Shown: positions 38,328-48,481, numbered from the stretch's first letter. The stretch: DNA of 64,000 nucleotides from Ruegeria atlantica (GCF_001458195.1 NZ_CYPU01000024.1:1-64000); one strand, 5' to 3'. Numbers and translations are program-made. Notes: generated by a model not told the origin, from the sequence alone.

Positions 38328-38948
38328 TTATAGCGACTCTTCGACCGTCAGTAGACCTTCTTGCAGCAGCCGGTCCGCCCAGCCCTGTGGGTCGGTAAAG
38401 TGGTGCGTCTGCCATCCACGGGCGCGCGCCGTTTCGATATTTTCGATCCGGTCGTCGGTGAACAAAAGCGCCTCGGGCGGCAGTCCACAATCTGCTTCGA
38501 CCATTTCATAGATCGGAACGTGCGGTTTGACGGTCTGCATCCGCCCTGACACGTATTGTTTGTCGAACTCGTTGAGGAACGGGTAAACCGTCGTAGCATA
38601 GTCGAAATTTTGCACCCCGAAATTGGTAAATGCAAAAACCGGCACGCCTTTGGCGCGTAATGCCCGCTGCAGGCGGACCGAATGGGGGATCTCGGGCGCG
38701 GCAAGTTCGATCCACTTGTCGTGCCACATGCGGATTTCATCCCGCCATTCCGGGTATTTCTCGGCCCAATCATAGATTGTGTCAGTGAAGTGATGACCCT
38801 GGTCAACCAGGTCGTTCATCCCGTGCAGGTCAACTTCCGAGAACATGGCACGACGGCGCTCTTCCCCGATGACCTGGTCGTAATAGCGTTCGGGTTGCCA
38901 TTCGATCAGAACATTCCCGATGTCAAAAACAACAGCTTTCACCGACAT
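38328..38948 (-). CDS. HAD-family hydrolase (2-haloacid dehalogenase-like)
   Basis: A 206-aa cytosolic phosphatase or dehalogenase of HAD subfamily IA. Motif I AVVFDIGNVLIEWQP lacks the usual second Asp (DxGNV), which favours dehalogenase-like or YihX-like members. Motif II is FAFTNF, motif III VKPHVPIYEM, motif IV LLFTDDRIENIETA. Start ATG 38948 (MSVKAVVFDIGN); the frame extends 15 codons further but without family similarity. Substrate unknown. Confidence 0.85.
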   Translation of the reverse strand: MSVKAVVFDIGNVLIEWQPERYYDQVIGEERRRAMFSEVDLHGMNDLVDQGHHFTDTIYDWAEKYPEWRDEIRMWHDKWIELAAPEIPHSVRLQRALRAKGVPVFAFTNFGVQNFDYATTVYPFLNEFDKQYVSGRMQTVKPHVPIYEMVEADCGLPPEALLFTDDRIENIETARARGWQTHHFTDPQGWADRLLQEGLLTVEESL

Positions 38949-39055
38949 GTACGTACCTGTCTTCTCGTTCCTTAGTTGGTGCCACTGAACCAAGCGCGAC
39001 GGGATCGTTCAAGGCACAACCGCAGCGCGCAGCGCTGCCCGGCCCAATTGTCAAA

Positions 39056-39074
39056 GACGCATCTTTGATGCGTC
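39056..39074 (-). terminator. Possible terminator after yaiI
   Basis: GACGCAT - CAAAG - ATGCGTC followed by TTT on the minus strand, 18 bp beyond the yaiI stop. The U-run is short, so this is tentative. Confidence 0.35.
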
Positions 39075-39091
39075 GCTGGCAAGCGGGAGGA

Positions 39092-39547
39092 TTAGCCTCG
39101 CTGCGCAGCCCTCAATTCCCGTTCCAGGGCGTCCAAAAACCGGGATCGATCAGCTTTGCCAAAGGGTTTTCCGCCGCCACCCGCGCCCAATGGGTTGGAT
39201 GCGCGCAAGTCGGCCATCAAATCACGCATGGCCAGTTGCTGGCCGATATTGGCCGCGGTAAAGGCTTCACCGTTTGGACGCAGGACCCGAGCGCTGGCCT
39301 CAACACATTTTGCGGCCAGCGGGATATCCGAGGTTACCACTACGTCCCCAGCGCCGCATCGTTCGGCAATCCATTTGTCTGCCTCATCCGCACCCTCAGA
39401 CACGATGACCACCTGCACCAATGGGTTTGAAGACGGCCGCAAGCCACCGTTTGACACCAGTGCCATCGGAACTTTGTGCCGGGTTGCAACCCGTTCAGCC
39501 TCGGCTTTCACGGGGCAGGCATCGCCATCGATATAGAGCGTCGTCAC
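39092..39547 (-). CDS. yaiI: UPF0178 (YaiI/YqxD) family protein
   Basis: A 151-aa PIN-like/NYN-related protein of unknown function. Signature [34 protein letters not shown] and C-terminal [20 protein letters not shown]. Acidic residues match nuclease-like folds; activity not established. Start overlaps the sthA stop by ATGA. Confidence 0.9.
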   Translation of the reverse strand: MTTLYIDGDACPVKAEAERVATRHKVPMALVSNGGLRPSSNPLVQVVIVSEGADEADKWIAERCGAGDVVVTSDIPLAAKCVEASARVLRPNGEAFTAANIGQQLAMRDLMADLRASNPLGAGGGGKPFGKADRSRFLDALERELRAAQRG

Positions 39548-41001
39548 GCTTTCCCGGCCTTCTTCTCGGCCTTTTCAGCGGGCTTCTTGCGCACTTTGAA
39601 CTCGTCCGGGATTGGCATCCGATTGAATGCATCCAAACCAGCGATCTTATAGGCCTCGGCAAGGGTTGGATAGTTGAACGTATTCTGCACGAAGTAATCC
39701 ACCGTGCCCTTCAGATTCAGGACCGCCTGCGCGATATGGATCAACTCGGTCGCTCCTTCACCCACGATCTGCACGCCGAGCACCCGGCGGGTTTTCAGTG
39801 AAAACAGCATCTTCAGCATACCGTGCTCCAACCCCATGATATGCCCGCGCGAAGTCTCCCGGAACCGCGCCACGCCGACTTCGTATGGGATGCCGCGTTC
39901 TTGCAGTTCCTCTTCGGACATGCCGCAAGTTGAGATCTCGGGGACCGAATAAATGCCGTAAGGATACCACGGACTTTCCGGCAGGGTAGGGGTTTCCAGC
40001 GCGTGACATGCAGCCACGCGGCCCTGTTGCAGCGAGGTTGAGGCCAATGATGGGTGCCCAATCACATCGCCAGTCGCGTAGATATGTGGCACTGCAGTTT
40101 GATACGTCTTGCGATCCACGTCGATCCGGTTGCGATGATCGGTTTCCAAGCCAACGGCCTGCAGGTTCAATGCCGATGTCGCCCCCATGCGCCCGGCGGC
40201 GAACAGTAGCATCTCAGCTCGCACGTGGCGGCCATTCTCGAGAGTCACTTCGACATGGCCCCCAGCGTCTTCTATCTTTTGAACGGCTGAGCCCAGACGT
40301 AGGTCCACGCCGTTTTCGCGGATCTGATGGGTAAAATCATGGATTAAGCGGGTATCGATAAAATCTAAGAAGGTTTCACGAGGTTCGATTAACGTCACCC
40401 GAACGTCCAATGCCGAGAACATGGTGGCGTATTCCACACCAATTACTCCGGCACCTATCACGACCAGCGAGCGCGGGATCTCTGCCATCTCAAGAAAGTC
40501 GTCACCGTCCACAACGGTCTTTCCGTTGAATGGCACATAATCCGGGCGATAGGTTTTTGTTCCGGTTGCTATCAGGAACTTGGCCGCCGTAAGTCTCGTT
40601 GTCTCACCGGCATCAGTGGCAACCTCAATCTCGTGAGGCCCAACGAATTTAGCCAACCCGTTCAGGGTCTCCACATGGTTGCGGTTGAATTGGTGTTCCA
40701 GCACGTCAACTTCATGATCCAGCGTCATATGCAGACGTGCCTTCAGGTCTTCGGCCCGGATCTGATCTTTGACCCGGTAAGAGCGGCCATAGAAGCTGCG
40801 CTCGCGCCAGCCGGACAGGTTCAGTACCGTTTCACGCAGGGTCTTTGATGGGATCGTGCCGGTGTGGACGGATACGCCACCAAACCGATCCTTGCGATCG
40901 ATCACCAGAACACGCCGTTGCAGTTTGCCCGCCTGTATCGCGGCCGAACGACCCGAGGGGCCGGACCCGATGATGATCAGGTCATAGTCGTATTTGCTCA
41001 T
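39544..41001 (-). CDS. sthA: Soluble NAD(P)+ transhydrogenase
   Basis: A 485-aa FAD enzyme interconverting NADPH and NADH. FAD site [18 protein letters not shown] (residues 8-25); the redox-active CxxxxC of disulfide reductases is replaced by [15 protein letters not shown], as is diagnostic for SthA. NAD(P) site [16 protein letters not shown], dimerisation domain with [13 protein letters not shown]. The C-terminus ends in a Lys/Ala tail ([15 protein letters not shown]). Part of fghA-sthA-yaiI, a coupled set. Confidence 0.93.
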   Translation of the reverse strand: MSKYDYDLIIIGSGPSGRSAAIQAGKLQRRVLVIDRKDRFGGVSVHTGTIPSKTLRETVLNLSGWRERSFYGRSYRVKDQIRAEDLKARLHMTLDHEVDVLEHQFNRNHVETLNGLAKFVGPHEIEVATDAGETTRLTAAKFLIATGTKTYRPDYVPFNGKTVVDGDDFLEMAEIPRSLVVIGAGVIGVEYATMFSALDVRVTLIEPRETFLDFIDTRLIHDFTHQIRENGVDLRLGSAVQKIEDAGGHVEVTLENGRHVRAEMLLFAAGRMGATSALNLQAVGLETDHRNRIDVDRKTYQTAVPHIYATGDVIGHPSLASTSLQQGRVAACHALETPTLPESPWYPYGIYSVPEISTCGMSEEELQERGIPYEVGVARFRETSRGHIMGLEHGMLKMLFSLKTRRVLGVQIVGEGATELIHIAQAVLNLKGTVDYFVQNTFNYPTLAEAYKIAGLDAFNRMPIPDEFKVRKKPAEKAEKKAGKA

Positions 41002-41004
41002 GCC

Positions 41005-41838
41005 TCAGTCTCCGTACAGCGCCTCGGCGTGGAATGTGATGTGATCTTCCATGAAGGTCGACACGAAGAAATACGAATGATCGTAGCCTGGCTGAAGACG
41101 GAAGATTGCCTGCTGGCGGCGTTCCGCTATCGCCTGCGCCAAAGTTTCGGGGCGCAACAGGTCGATGAATTGGTCATTGGCACCAGTGTCAATCAGGATA
41201 GGGCCGTCAAAGCCGACTTCTTTCATCATGACTGAGGCGTCGTGTTTGGCCCATGCCGTCTGATCATCGCCCAGGTAAGCGCTGAGTTGCTTGCGACCCC
41301 AATCCGCACCCGTCGGGTTTGAAATGGGTGCGAAAGCGGACACAGACCGGAAGCGCCCCGGCAGGTTCATGGCCAGAGTCAGCGCTCCGTGCCCTCCCAT
41401 CGAATGTCCGGTTATGGCCTGTCGCTCCGCGTCGATTGCGAAGTTTTCGGTCAGCAAAGCAGGCAATTCTTCAGCCACGTAATCCCACATATTGAAATGC
41501 GGCGCCCAAGGCTGCTGCGTGGCGTTCAGATAGAACCCGGCGCCCTGACCCAGATCGTAGTCATCGTGATCGGCAACACCCTCACCACGCGGCGAGGTGT
41601 CCGGGAAGACCACCGCGATGCCTTGTTCAGCCGCCCAGGCCTGCGCGCCTGCTTTAGTCATTGCGTTTTCATGGGTGCAGGTCAGGCCTGACAGATACCA
41701 CAAAACCGGAACCGGGCCGTCTCTGGCCTCGGCCGGCAGGAATAAGCCAAAGGTCATGTCGCATTGGCAGGCAGTCGAGGCGTGGCGGTAGACGCCCTGA
41801 ACGCCTCCGAAACATGCATTTTCCGAAAGGGTTTCCAT
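41005..41838 (-). CDS. fghA: S-formylglutathione hydrolase
   Basis: A 277-aa esterase-fold enzyme releasing formate and glutathione in formaldehyde detoxification. GHSMGGHGALTLA nucleophile elbow (about 145-157), LWYLSGLTCTHEN near residue 50, catalytic Asp in LIDTGANDQFID and His in PGYDHSYFFVSTF. Full length. 3 bp upstream of sthA. The partner dehydrogenase (AdhC/FrmA) is not in the window. Confidence 0.94.
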   Translation of the reverse strand: METLSENACFGGVQGVYRHASTACQCDMTFGLFLPAEARDGPVPVLWYLSGLTCTHENAMTKAGAQAWAAEQGIAVVFPDTSPRGEGVADHDDYDLGQGAGFYLNATQQPWAPHFNMWDYVAEELPALLTENFAIDAERQAITGHSMGGHGALTLAMNLPGRFRSVSAFAPISNPTGADWGRKQLSAYLGDDQTAWAKHDASVMMKEVGFDGPILIDTGANDQFIDLLRPETLAQAIAERRQQAIFRLQPGYDHSYFFVSTFMEDHITFHAEALYGD

Positions 41839-41939
41839 TTGGTTTCGTCCTTACGTTGGGTTTGCGACATGGCTATCCTTACACGCTCGATACGTAAAGG
41901 CTGAGCGGCTTTGGCGCGCGATTTTTCAAAAGGTCGGGG

Positions 41940-42875
41940 TCAGGGCGTTCCAACCCAGGCTATCACCAATGGCACCGTCAGAATGCTGGCTGCTGTAGAC
42001 AGTAGTATCGCAGCAGACGCGCGGTGCGGGGCCACGCCGTAATGCGCGGCCAACATATAGACGTTGCCTGCCACTGGCAGGGCCGCCGCAGCAATGGCGA
42101 CAGAAGCAGGAAAAGCCGCCACAGGCAAAATCCACAGCAACACAACCGCAACACAGGCAGGGTGTACGACCAGTTTGCAAAAGCTCAGCCATCCTGCAAT
42201 GTGAAAGCGTTCGGCGGATTTGCTGGCCAGAGAAGCTCCGATAGCGAACAGGGCACCCGGCGTCGCGGCCCCGCCCAGAATTGTCAGGAAATCATTCAAT
42301 GGGACAGGAACAGGAATCTGCAACGCGGACCAGAGCATTCCCGCCGAGATCGAAGCGATCATCGGATTCTTGATCAACCCGATCCCGATCAGTCGGAAGG
42401 TTGCAGGTTTCAACCGCCCGTCGTGCCCGCCATTTATCAAGATGACGATCAGGGATGAAAACACCACCAGATCAACTGTCAGAACCAGCATAACCGGGCC
42501 AATCGCGGCTTCGGTAAACAGCAGCGCCAGCATGGGCAGGCCCAGAAAGCCGACATTGCCGATGGCCGCGCATTGCGCCTCTACCGCTGCGGTCGGGATA
42601 TCAAGCCTGCGTATCCATGCGACAACCGTTGCTAGCACGTATACAGCGGCGGTTCCCAACAAGTATCCAACGACCAGCCTTGCATTAAAGATTTCCGCGA
42701 AAGGTAGCGTAGCAGCAAAGCGGAAGAGCATTGCCGACAGCGCAAAATAGAATACGAATTTAGTCAGATAGGCAGTGGCCTCTTCCGAGAAGAACCGACT
42801 ACGCCCGGCCCAGTATCCCAGGCCGATGATCGCGAAAAAGGGTAGGGTGCGCAGGAAGATATCGACCATTCGCAA
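41940..42875 (-). CDS. AEC-family (auxin efflux carrier-like) transporter
   Basis: A 311-aa membrane protein with about ten hydrophobic segments in two five-helix halves. Conserved features: FFAIIGLGYWAGRSRF at helix 1 and LGGAATPGALFAIGASLASK in the C-terminal half (crossover Pro). Bacterial members carry malonate, malate or other acids; substrate unknown. The TetR gene diverges 200 bp away and may control it (inference). Confidence 0.85.
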   Translation of the reverse strand: MRMVDIFLRTLPFFAIIGLGYWAGRSRFFSEEATAYLTKFVFYFALSAMLFRFAATLPFAEIFNARLVVGYLLGTAAVYVLATVVAWIRRLDIPTAAVEAQCAAIGNVGFLGLPMLALLFTEAAIGPVMLVLTVDLVVFSSLIVILINGGHDGRLKPATFRLIGIGLIKNPMIASISAGMLWSALQIPVPVPLNDFLTILGGAATPGALFAIGASLASKSAERFHIAGWLSFCKLVVHPACVAVVLLWILPVAAFPASVAIAAAALPVAGNVYMLAAHYGVAPHRASAAILLSTAASILTVPLVIAWVGTP

Positions 42876-43076
42876 ATTGGTAACATGGAAAACGCAGGCC
42901 GCAAGCCATGTCGGACCGGTCGCCGGGTTTTGAGGTCCTGCGTTGCCAATTAACTTAACCGGTCAATCATAAACCTGACGTCATCTGTGGCACCAGGTGG
43001 CTGCAAAACGTGAGAATCGTTGTATCTGAACTGAACGGTTTATACATTTGTCTGATATATCACCCAAGGAGAGCAC

Positions 43077-43694
43077 ATGACCGAAGCTGCCGCCATCCTG
43101 CGTACAGGCCGAAAATTTGATCAGGTATTACGCGGGGCCAGAGAAGTTTTCATGGCAGACGGTTTCGAAGGTGCAAGCGTCGACGATATAGCCCGTGCCG
43201 CCGGGGTCTCTAAGGCCACGCTATACAGCTATTTCCCCGACAAGCGGCTGCTTTTCATGGAAGTGGCGCAGGTCGAGTGTAGACGGATGGCGGAAAACGT
43301 CGTGGCGATGGTCGACGATTGCAAACCGGCACGCGAAGTTCTGACAATCGCTGCAACAGAGCTGACGACTTTTTTGGTCTCGGAGTTCTCGCAACAAATG
43401 TTCCGCATCTGCATCGCCGAACGTGACCGGTTCCCTGAGCTGGGCCAAACATTTTACGAAGCCGGGCCGCAGAACGGTCAGCGCCAGATGGTCGAGTATC
43501 TGGAAAAGGCAGTCAACAAGGGTGAGTTGGCCATCGACAACCTGCAATTGGCAGCCGAACAGTTCAGTGAACTATGCAAGGTTCGGATTTGGACCCGCGC
43601 TGCCATTGGCGTTCAAAAGAGCTTTTCCAAAGGAGAGTTGGATGCCATTGCGACGCAAGCCGTTGATATGTTCATGGCCCGATACGGCGTCTAA
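43077..43694 (+). CDS. TetR/AcrR-family transcriptional regulator
   Basis: A 205-aa repressor-type protein. N-terminal HTH at residues about 15-60 (ASVDDIARAAGVSKATLYSY, FPDKRLLFMEV), ligand domain after it, TetR_C_39/AefR-like in outline. GGAGAG precedes the ATG. The divergent intergenic region to the AEC carrier contains TTGTAT-17-TACATT, a plausible promoter for this gene. Ligand unknown. Confidence 0.88.
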   Translation: MTEAAAILRTGRKFDQVLRGAREVFMADGFEGASVDDIARAAGVSKATLYSYFPDKRLLFMEVAQVECRRMAENVVAMVDDCKPAREVLTIAATELTTFLVSEFSQQMFRICIAERDRFPELGQTFYEAGPQNGQRQMVEYLEKAVNKGELAIDNLQLAAEQFSELCKVRIWTRAAIGVQKSFSKGELDAIATQAVDMFMARYGV

Positions 43695-43764
43695 CCTGCT
43701 GCATTTAATCACGAGAAAGATGTGAACGACCCGCACCCGACAAGCCGGATGCGGGCAAAACAAG

Positions 43765-44400
43765 TCACTCGATAAAAGTCTTGGCCAGCCGGTCACTGAT
43801 TGGTTGTGACAGGTAGCTGATTACCGCGCGCTCGCCGGTTTTCACAAACAGATCCGCGGGCATTCCAGGCAACAGATCCAGGGCGGCGACTTCGGTGGGT
43901 TGATTGGCATCCAGTTTCACCCGTGCTTTGTAATAAGGCTCGCCGGTACGGTCGTCCTCCAGCGCGTCGGCTGAGATGTCAAATATCCGACCGCTGGCTT
44001 CGGGCACATCGGTCTGCGTAAAGGCAGACAGGCGAATGCGCGTTGCCTGACCGATCTGCAGCTTGTCGATATCGCCGGTTTTGATCCGCGCTTCAACGAT
44101 CAGGGCCTGATTGGCGGGAACAATATCCATCATCGACTCTCCGGGGCGAATGACGCCGCCGGTTGTGGATACTGCCAGATTGACGACCCGCCCGCTGGCA
44201 GGGGCCAGAACCTGTGTTCGTTTCAACCGTTCCGATGCTCCTGAATATTGCGACCGGATCAGATCAAGCTGGGCTTCCACAACCGCAAGCTCTCCGGCGA
44301 TCACCTCGTCGCGCAGCTTCTGTTGGCTGAGCAGGGACAGCTGCAACTCTTGCACCTGGTCCTAGGCCTTCGCAATCTGGGTGCGCAACCTTGGGGCCGC
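43765..44400 (-). pseudogene. Truncated HlyD-family type I secretion adaptor
   Basis: Only the C-terminal half of a membrane-fusion protein remains. Visible: coiled-coil end (ELAVVEAQLDLIRSQYSGAS), VLAPASGRVVNLAVSTTGGV (lipoyl-like), ALIVEARIKTGDIDKLQIGQ and the beta-barrel end LPGMPADLFVKTGERA. In frame upstream, RTQIAKA is followed by TAG (44364-44362) before DQVQELQLSLLS, where homologues have a Glu codon, and similarity ends near 44400. No partner ABC exporter or N-terminal half is seen. The remaining 330 bp up to the dpp gene contain no recognisable sequence apart from the operator and promoter. Confidence 0.75.
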
Positions 44401-44602
44401 GACCCGCCCGGGATGCCCCAGAAGCCCCGTGCTGAACCGTGTCGGGGCATATATTCAGGACCGGCCACCGATTGGTGTGACCCCAACATTCTCACAATAG
44501 GTACCCGTCGATCCTTTTGATCAGACAACGCAATGAAGAGAGGCAGACTTTCGGCTGCTTCCTTTGCATTTGGTCAAGCCGTGCAAGAGCTATCAAAGTG
44601 AG

Positions 44603-44632
44603 TTGACAATGGATTTTGTATTTTGGATACAT
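44603..44632 (+). promoter_or_regulatory. dpp operon promoter with GntR operator
   Basis: TTGACA (44603-44608), 17-bp spacer, GATACA (44626-44631). The operator TTGTAT-TTTGG-ATACAT (44616-44632) covers spacer and -10. The reverse-complement motif, TTGTAT-CCAAA-ATACAA, occurs again at 52037-52053 in front of the GntR gene at the other end of the operon, sharing 16 identical bases. Binding there would block the -10 region. Confidence 0.65.
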
Positions 44633-44727
44633 CGGGCACAGATTTCGCGATGATGAGAGTCGTCAGAAATTGCTTGGTCAACAAAAGCAACGCGAAAGCC
44701 GATTGATAATTTTTCTGGGAGACAATC

Positions 44728-46311
44728 ATGAAACTCAAATTTTTGGCTGCAACAGCGGCAATTGCCCTGTCCAGTGCAGCCGCGCAGGCCAACACTCTGG
44801 TTTATTGTTCAGAAGGCTCACCCGAGGGGTTCGATCCCGCACTGTTTACAGCCGGAACCACATTTGATGCCTCATCTCACCCGATCTACAACCGCCTGCT
44901 GGAATTCGAAACCGGCACAACCAACGTCATCCCCGGTCTGGCCGAAAGCGTCGAGGCCGGCGATAATGGCCTGGAGTATACGTTCAAGCTGCGTCAGGGC
45001 GTCAAATTCCATTCGAACGACGAGTTCACGCCGACGCGCGATTTCAACGCCGATGACGTAATCTTCTCGTTCATGCGTCAGAAAGATGACAGCCACCCCT
45101 ACAATCAGGTGTCCGGCGGAACCTGGGAATACTTCAAGGGTATGGGCATGCCGGATCTGGTCGAGTCCATTGAAAAGGTCGACGACTACACCGTCAAATT
45201 CACCCTGAGCAAACCCGAGGCCCCATTTGTCGCCAACATGGCGATGGATTTTGCGTCGATCCTGTCCGCAGAATATGCAGATGCGATGATGGAAGCAGGG
45301 ACGCCTGAAAAGCTGAACACCGCGCCCATCGGCACAGGTCCATTCTCGTTCTTGGCCTACCAGAAAGACGCCGTGATCCGCTATGCTCAGAATGCCGACT
45401 ACTGGAAAGACCCGGCGGATGTCGAAAATCTGATCTTTGCGATCACACCTGACGCGTCTGTGCGCTATCAGAAGCTGAAGGCCGGCGAATGCCACATCAT
45501 GCCCTATCCGAACCCCGCCGACATTCAGGCGATGCAGGATGACGCCGACATCAACATGATGGAGCAAGAGGGTCTGAACGTCGGTTATCTGGCTTACAAC
45601 ACCACCATGGCGCCGTTTGACAATCCGAACGTCCGTAAGGCGCTGAACATGGCGATCGACAAGAACGCCATCATCGACGTTGTGTTCCAAGGCTCGGGCC
45701 AGGTTGCCAAGAACCCGATCCCGCCGACCATGTGGGGTTATAATGACGCCATCACCGACGACGCCTATGATCCCGAAGCGGCCAAGGCGATGTTGGAAGC
45801 CGAAGGTGTTTCCGACCTGTCGATGAAGGTCTGGGCGATGCCGGTACAGCGTCCGTACAACCCGAATGCCCGTCGTATGGCCGAACTGATCCAGGCGGAC
45901 TTCGCCAAGGTCGGTGTGGATGTCGAGATCGTGTCCTACGAATGGGGCGAATATCTGTCACGTTCGAAAGATCTGGACCGTGACGGTGCCGTTCTGCTGG
46001 GCTGGACCGGTGACAATGGTGACCCAGACAATTTCCTGGCGGTCCTTCTGGGCTGTGACGGTCGCGAAGCGTCGAACCGCGCACAATGGTGCCACGAGCC
46101 CTTCGAAGACCTGATCCTGAAGGCCAAGCAATCCACGGACCAGGCTGAGCGCACCAAGCTGTACGAAGATGCTCAGGTCATCTTCAAAGAGCAGGCCCCT
46201 TGGGCAACCATCGCGCACTCGGTTGTTTACATGCCGATGAGCAATAAGGTTCAGGGCTATAAAGTGCACCCGCTGGGCGGCCACATCTTCTACGGTGTGA
46301 GCGTCGAATAA
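44728..46311 (+). CDS. dppA: Dipeptide/oligopeptide ABC transporter substrate-binding protein
   Basis: A 527-aa periplasmic SBP_bac_5 protein. Signal peptide MKLKFLAATAAIALSSAAAQA, then NTLVYCSEGSPEGFDPALFT (DppA-like start), YTFKLRQGVKFHSNDEFTPT, SYEWGEYLSRSKDLDRDGAV and a C-terminal HPLGGHIFYGVSVE. Binds di- or oligopeptides for the permease encoded by the genes downstream. GGGAGA lies before the ATG. A terminator-like hairpin follows, which should give it higher expression than the permease genes. Confidence 0.92.
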   Translation: MKLKFLAATAAIALSSAAAQANTLVYCSEGSPEGFDPALFTAGTTFDASSHPIYNRLLEFETGTTNVIPGLAESVEAGDNGLEYTFKLRQGVKFHSNDEFTPTRDFNADDVIFSFMRQKDDSHPYNQVSGGTWEYFKGMGMPDLVESIEKVDDYTVKFTLSKPEAPFVANMAMDFASILSAEYADAMMEAGTPEKLNTAPIGTGPFSFLAYQKDAVIRYAQNADYWKDPADVENLIFAITPDASVRYQKLKAGECHIMPYPNPADIQAMQDDADINMMEQEGLNVGYLAYNTTMAPFDNPNVRKALNMAIDKNAIIDVVFQGSGQVAKNPIPPTMWGYNDAITDDAYDPEAAKAMLEAEGVSDLSMKVWAMPVQRPYNPNARRMAELIQADFAKVGVDVEIVSYEWGEYLSRSKDLDRDGAVLLGWTGDNGDPDNFLAVLLGCDGREASNRAQWCHEPFEDLILKAKQSTDQAERTKLYEDAQVIFKEQAPWATIAHSVVYMPMSNKVQGYKVHPLGGHIFYGVSVE

Positions 46312-46325
46312 ACCACCGCTCAACG

Positions 46326-46361
46326 ACCGGAACCGCCCAATTGGCGGCTCCGGTTTTCTTT
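46326..46361 (+). terminator. Intra-operon terminator/attenuator after dppA
   Basis: ACCGGAACCGCC - CAATT - GGCGGCTCCGGT then TTTCTTTA, one A/C mismatch. It lies between the binding-protein gene and the peptidase gene of the same operon, so partial read-through would set the SBP:permease ratio. Confidence 0.75.
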
Positions 46362-46379
46362 ATTGGGAGGTCGGCGCGA

Positions 46380-47474
46380 ATGCCGGATTTGTCCGAGTAC
46401 CAACAACTGGCAAAGGACATGTCAGTAAATGCCGTGGCACTGGTGCCCGGCCCGAATTTTACCCGAGCTTTGGGAAAACCCTTCATGAGCAACGAGCGGC
46501 CCTTTGTGGTCGTGATCCCGGCCGAAGGCGTACCGGCCGCGATTGTGCCGAACCTAGAATTGGGCTCTTGGGCGCTGGTCGGGTTTGACGGCGCTGTCTT
46601 CGACTGGCGCGATCAGACGGGCTATGACGATGCCTTCGCGGCACTGGCTGAACATATGCCGTTGCGATCTCTGGCGGTCGAGGGGCAGGTGATGCGCGTC
46701 TTTGTCTCCAAGGCATTTACCGGAGCCCTGCCCAACTTGCGGATCGTGGATGCTGAGCGCGAGATTTCCGGCCTGCGCATCATCAAGACGGACGATGACA
46801 TTGCAGCGCTGCAAGCGGCGATTGATATCTCGGAACGAGCACTAGAACGAGTCATTGCGGATGTTCGTGTTGGTCAGACAGAAGTACAGATTGAACAGGC
46901 CTTGATCCAAACGCTGTTCGCTGAAGGAGCCGCGTGGCTGGCCTTTTCGCCTATCGTGACGGCCGGAGGAAACTCGGCTCAACCGCATGGTAAAGCGCGC
47001 GCGGATTATCAGATCAAAGCAGGCGACGCGCTGCTGTTCGATTTCGGCGCACGCAAACACGGGTTTGCCGCCGACATCACACGCACCTTTTTTGTCGCCG
47101 AAGTCTCAGATGAGGGCAGGGCGGTCTACGACACGGTTTTGCGTGCCAACCTGGTCGGGTTCGAAGCTTGCCGACCCGGCGTAACGGCCCACGATATCGA
47201 CGACGCGGTGACCAGCGTGCTCGAGGCCTCGCCCTATGCAGATCGTATCCGCACCAAGACCGGTCATGGGCTGGGCCGCGATGTGCACGAAGCGCCCTAC
47301 ATCATGCGTGGCAACGGCCAGATCATGCGCGCGGGCATGGTTTGGACAAACGAGCCGGGCCTCTATGACCTGGACAATTTCGGCGTTCGGATCGAAGATG
47401 ACGTACTGGTGACCAATGACGGTTGCCGGTCGCTGACCAGCTTTCCCAAAGAACTAACAATCATAGGCCGCTGA
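46380..47474 (+). CDS. M24-family peptidase (Xaa-Pro dipeptidase-like)
   Basis: A 364-aa cytosolic metallopeptidase with a creatinase-type N-terminal domain and a pita-bread C-terminal domain. Metal ligands: Asp pair in FDFGARKHGFAADITRTFF, His in KTGHGLGRDVHEAPY, Glu in VWTNEPGLYD and Glu in GVRIEDDVLV. Start ATG 46380 (MPDLSEYQQLAK) has GGGAGG before it. Its stop overlaps dppB by one base. Likely hydrolyses peptides imported by the transporter, since it is inside that operon. Confidence 0.9.
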   Translation: MPDLSEYQQLAKDMSVNAVALVPGPNFTRALGKPFMSNERPFVVVIPAEGVPAAIVPNLELGSWALVGFDGAVFDWRDQTGYDDAFAALAEHMPLRSLAVEGQVMRVFVSKAFTGALPNLRIVDAEREISGLRIIKTDDDIAALQAAIDISERALERVIADVRVGQTEVQIEQALIQTLFAEGAAWLAFSPIVTAGGNSAQPHGKARADYQIKAGDALLFDFGARKHGFAADITRTFFVAEVSDEGRAVYDTVLRANLVGFEACRPGVTAHDIDDAVTSVLEASPYADRIRTKTGHGLGRDVHEAPYIMRGNGQIMRAGMVWTNEPGLYDLDNFGVRIEDDVLVTNDGCRSLTSFPKELTIIGR

Positions 47475-48481
47475 TGTTTGGCTATTTCCTTACCCGCCTC
47501 GGCATGTTCATTCCGACATTCCTGGGCGTAACACTGATCTCGTTCATGTTCATTCGGGTCCTTCCGGGCGATCCGATCATCGTCATGGCCGGTGAACGCG
47601 GCATGTCCGAAGAACGCTATCAGGAGATGGTTGAGAAGCTGGGCTTCGACAAACCGGTGCTAGAGCAATACTGGGACTACCTGGTTGGCGTGTTGCATGG
47701 TGATCTGGGCGAGAGCTTTGTCACCAAGAAGCCGGTTTGGGACGAATTCTTTGCCCTGTTTCCCGCCACGCTGGAACTGTCGATCTGCGCCATGATCTTT
47801 GCAGTAGCTTTGGGGCTGCCTGCGGGCGTTATTGCAGCTGTGAACCGGGGCAAATTCTTCGACCGGGCGCTGATGTCGTCCGCGCTGATCGGGTATTCCA
47901 TGCCGATCTTCTGGTGGGCGCTGTTGTTGATCATCGTGTTTTCCGGCAACCTTGGTTGGACGCCTGTCTCAGGCCGGATCGACTTGCTGTACTACTTTCC
48001 AAGCGTCACTGGCTTCATGTTGATCGACAGTCTGCTGTCCGGGCAGGAGGGGGCGTTTGGATCGGCTGTACGCCATCTAATTCTGCCGACCATCGTTTTG
48101 GGCACGATCCCTTTGGCCGTAATTGCACGCCAGACCCGTTCGGCCATGTTGGAAGTGTTGGGTGAGGATTACATCCGCACGGCCCGCGCCAAGGGCCTCG
48201 CCCCCGCGCGGATCAATGGGCTGCATGCGCTGCGCAATGCGCTGATCCCGGTGATTACAGTGATCGGCCTGTCGGTCGGCACTTTGCTGGCCGGGGCGAT
48301 CCTGACCGAGACAATCTTTAGCTGGCCAGGCATCGGCAAGTGGATGGTCGATAGCATTTTCCGCCGCGACTACCCGGTGGTGCAGGGCGGCCTGCTGATG
48401 ATCGCCGTGATCGTAATGCTGGTAAACCTGCTGGTCGATGTCCTTTACGGCGTCATCAACCCCAAAATCCGGAGGCGATGA
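47474..48481 (+). CDS. dppB: Peptide ABC transporter permease (DppB)
   Basis: A 335-aa inner-membrane permease. Starts MFGYFLTRLGMFIPTFLGVT, with VRVLPGDP-like segment (FIRVLPGDPIIVMAGE), and carries the EAA loop around EDYIRTARAKGLAPARING, contacted by the ATPases. Six hydrophobic segments. Overlaps both neighbours. Confidence 0.93.
   Translation: MFGYFLTRLGMFIPTFLGVTLISFMFIRVLPGDPIIVMAGERGMSEERYQEMVEKLGFDKPVLEQYWDYLVGVLHGDLGESFVTKKPVWDEFFALFPATLELSICAMIFAVALGLPAGVIAAVNRGKFFDRALMSSALIGYSMPIFWWALLLIIVFSGNLGWTPVSGRIDLLYYFPSVTGFMLIDSLLSGQEGAFGSAVRHLILPTIVLGTIPLAVIARQTRSAMLEVLGEDYIRTARAKGLAPARINGLHALRNALIPVITVIGLSVGTLLAGAILTETIFSWPGIGKWMVDSIFRRDYPVVQGGLLMIAVIVMLVNLLVDVLYGVINPKIRRR

Noticed and set aside
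43729..43754. Terminator between tetR and the hlyD remnant
   Set aside because: A CCCGCA...TGCGGG stem is present but no U-run follows on either strand.
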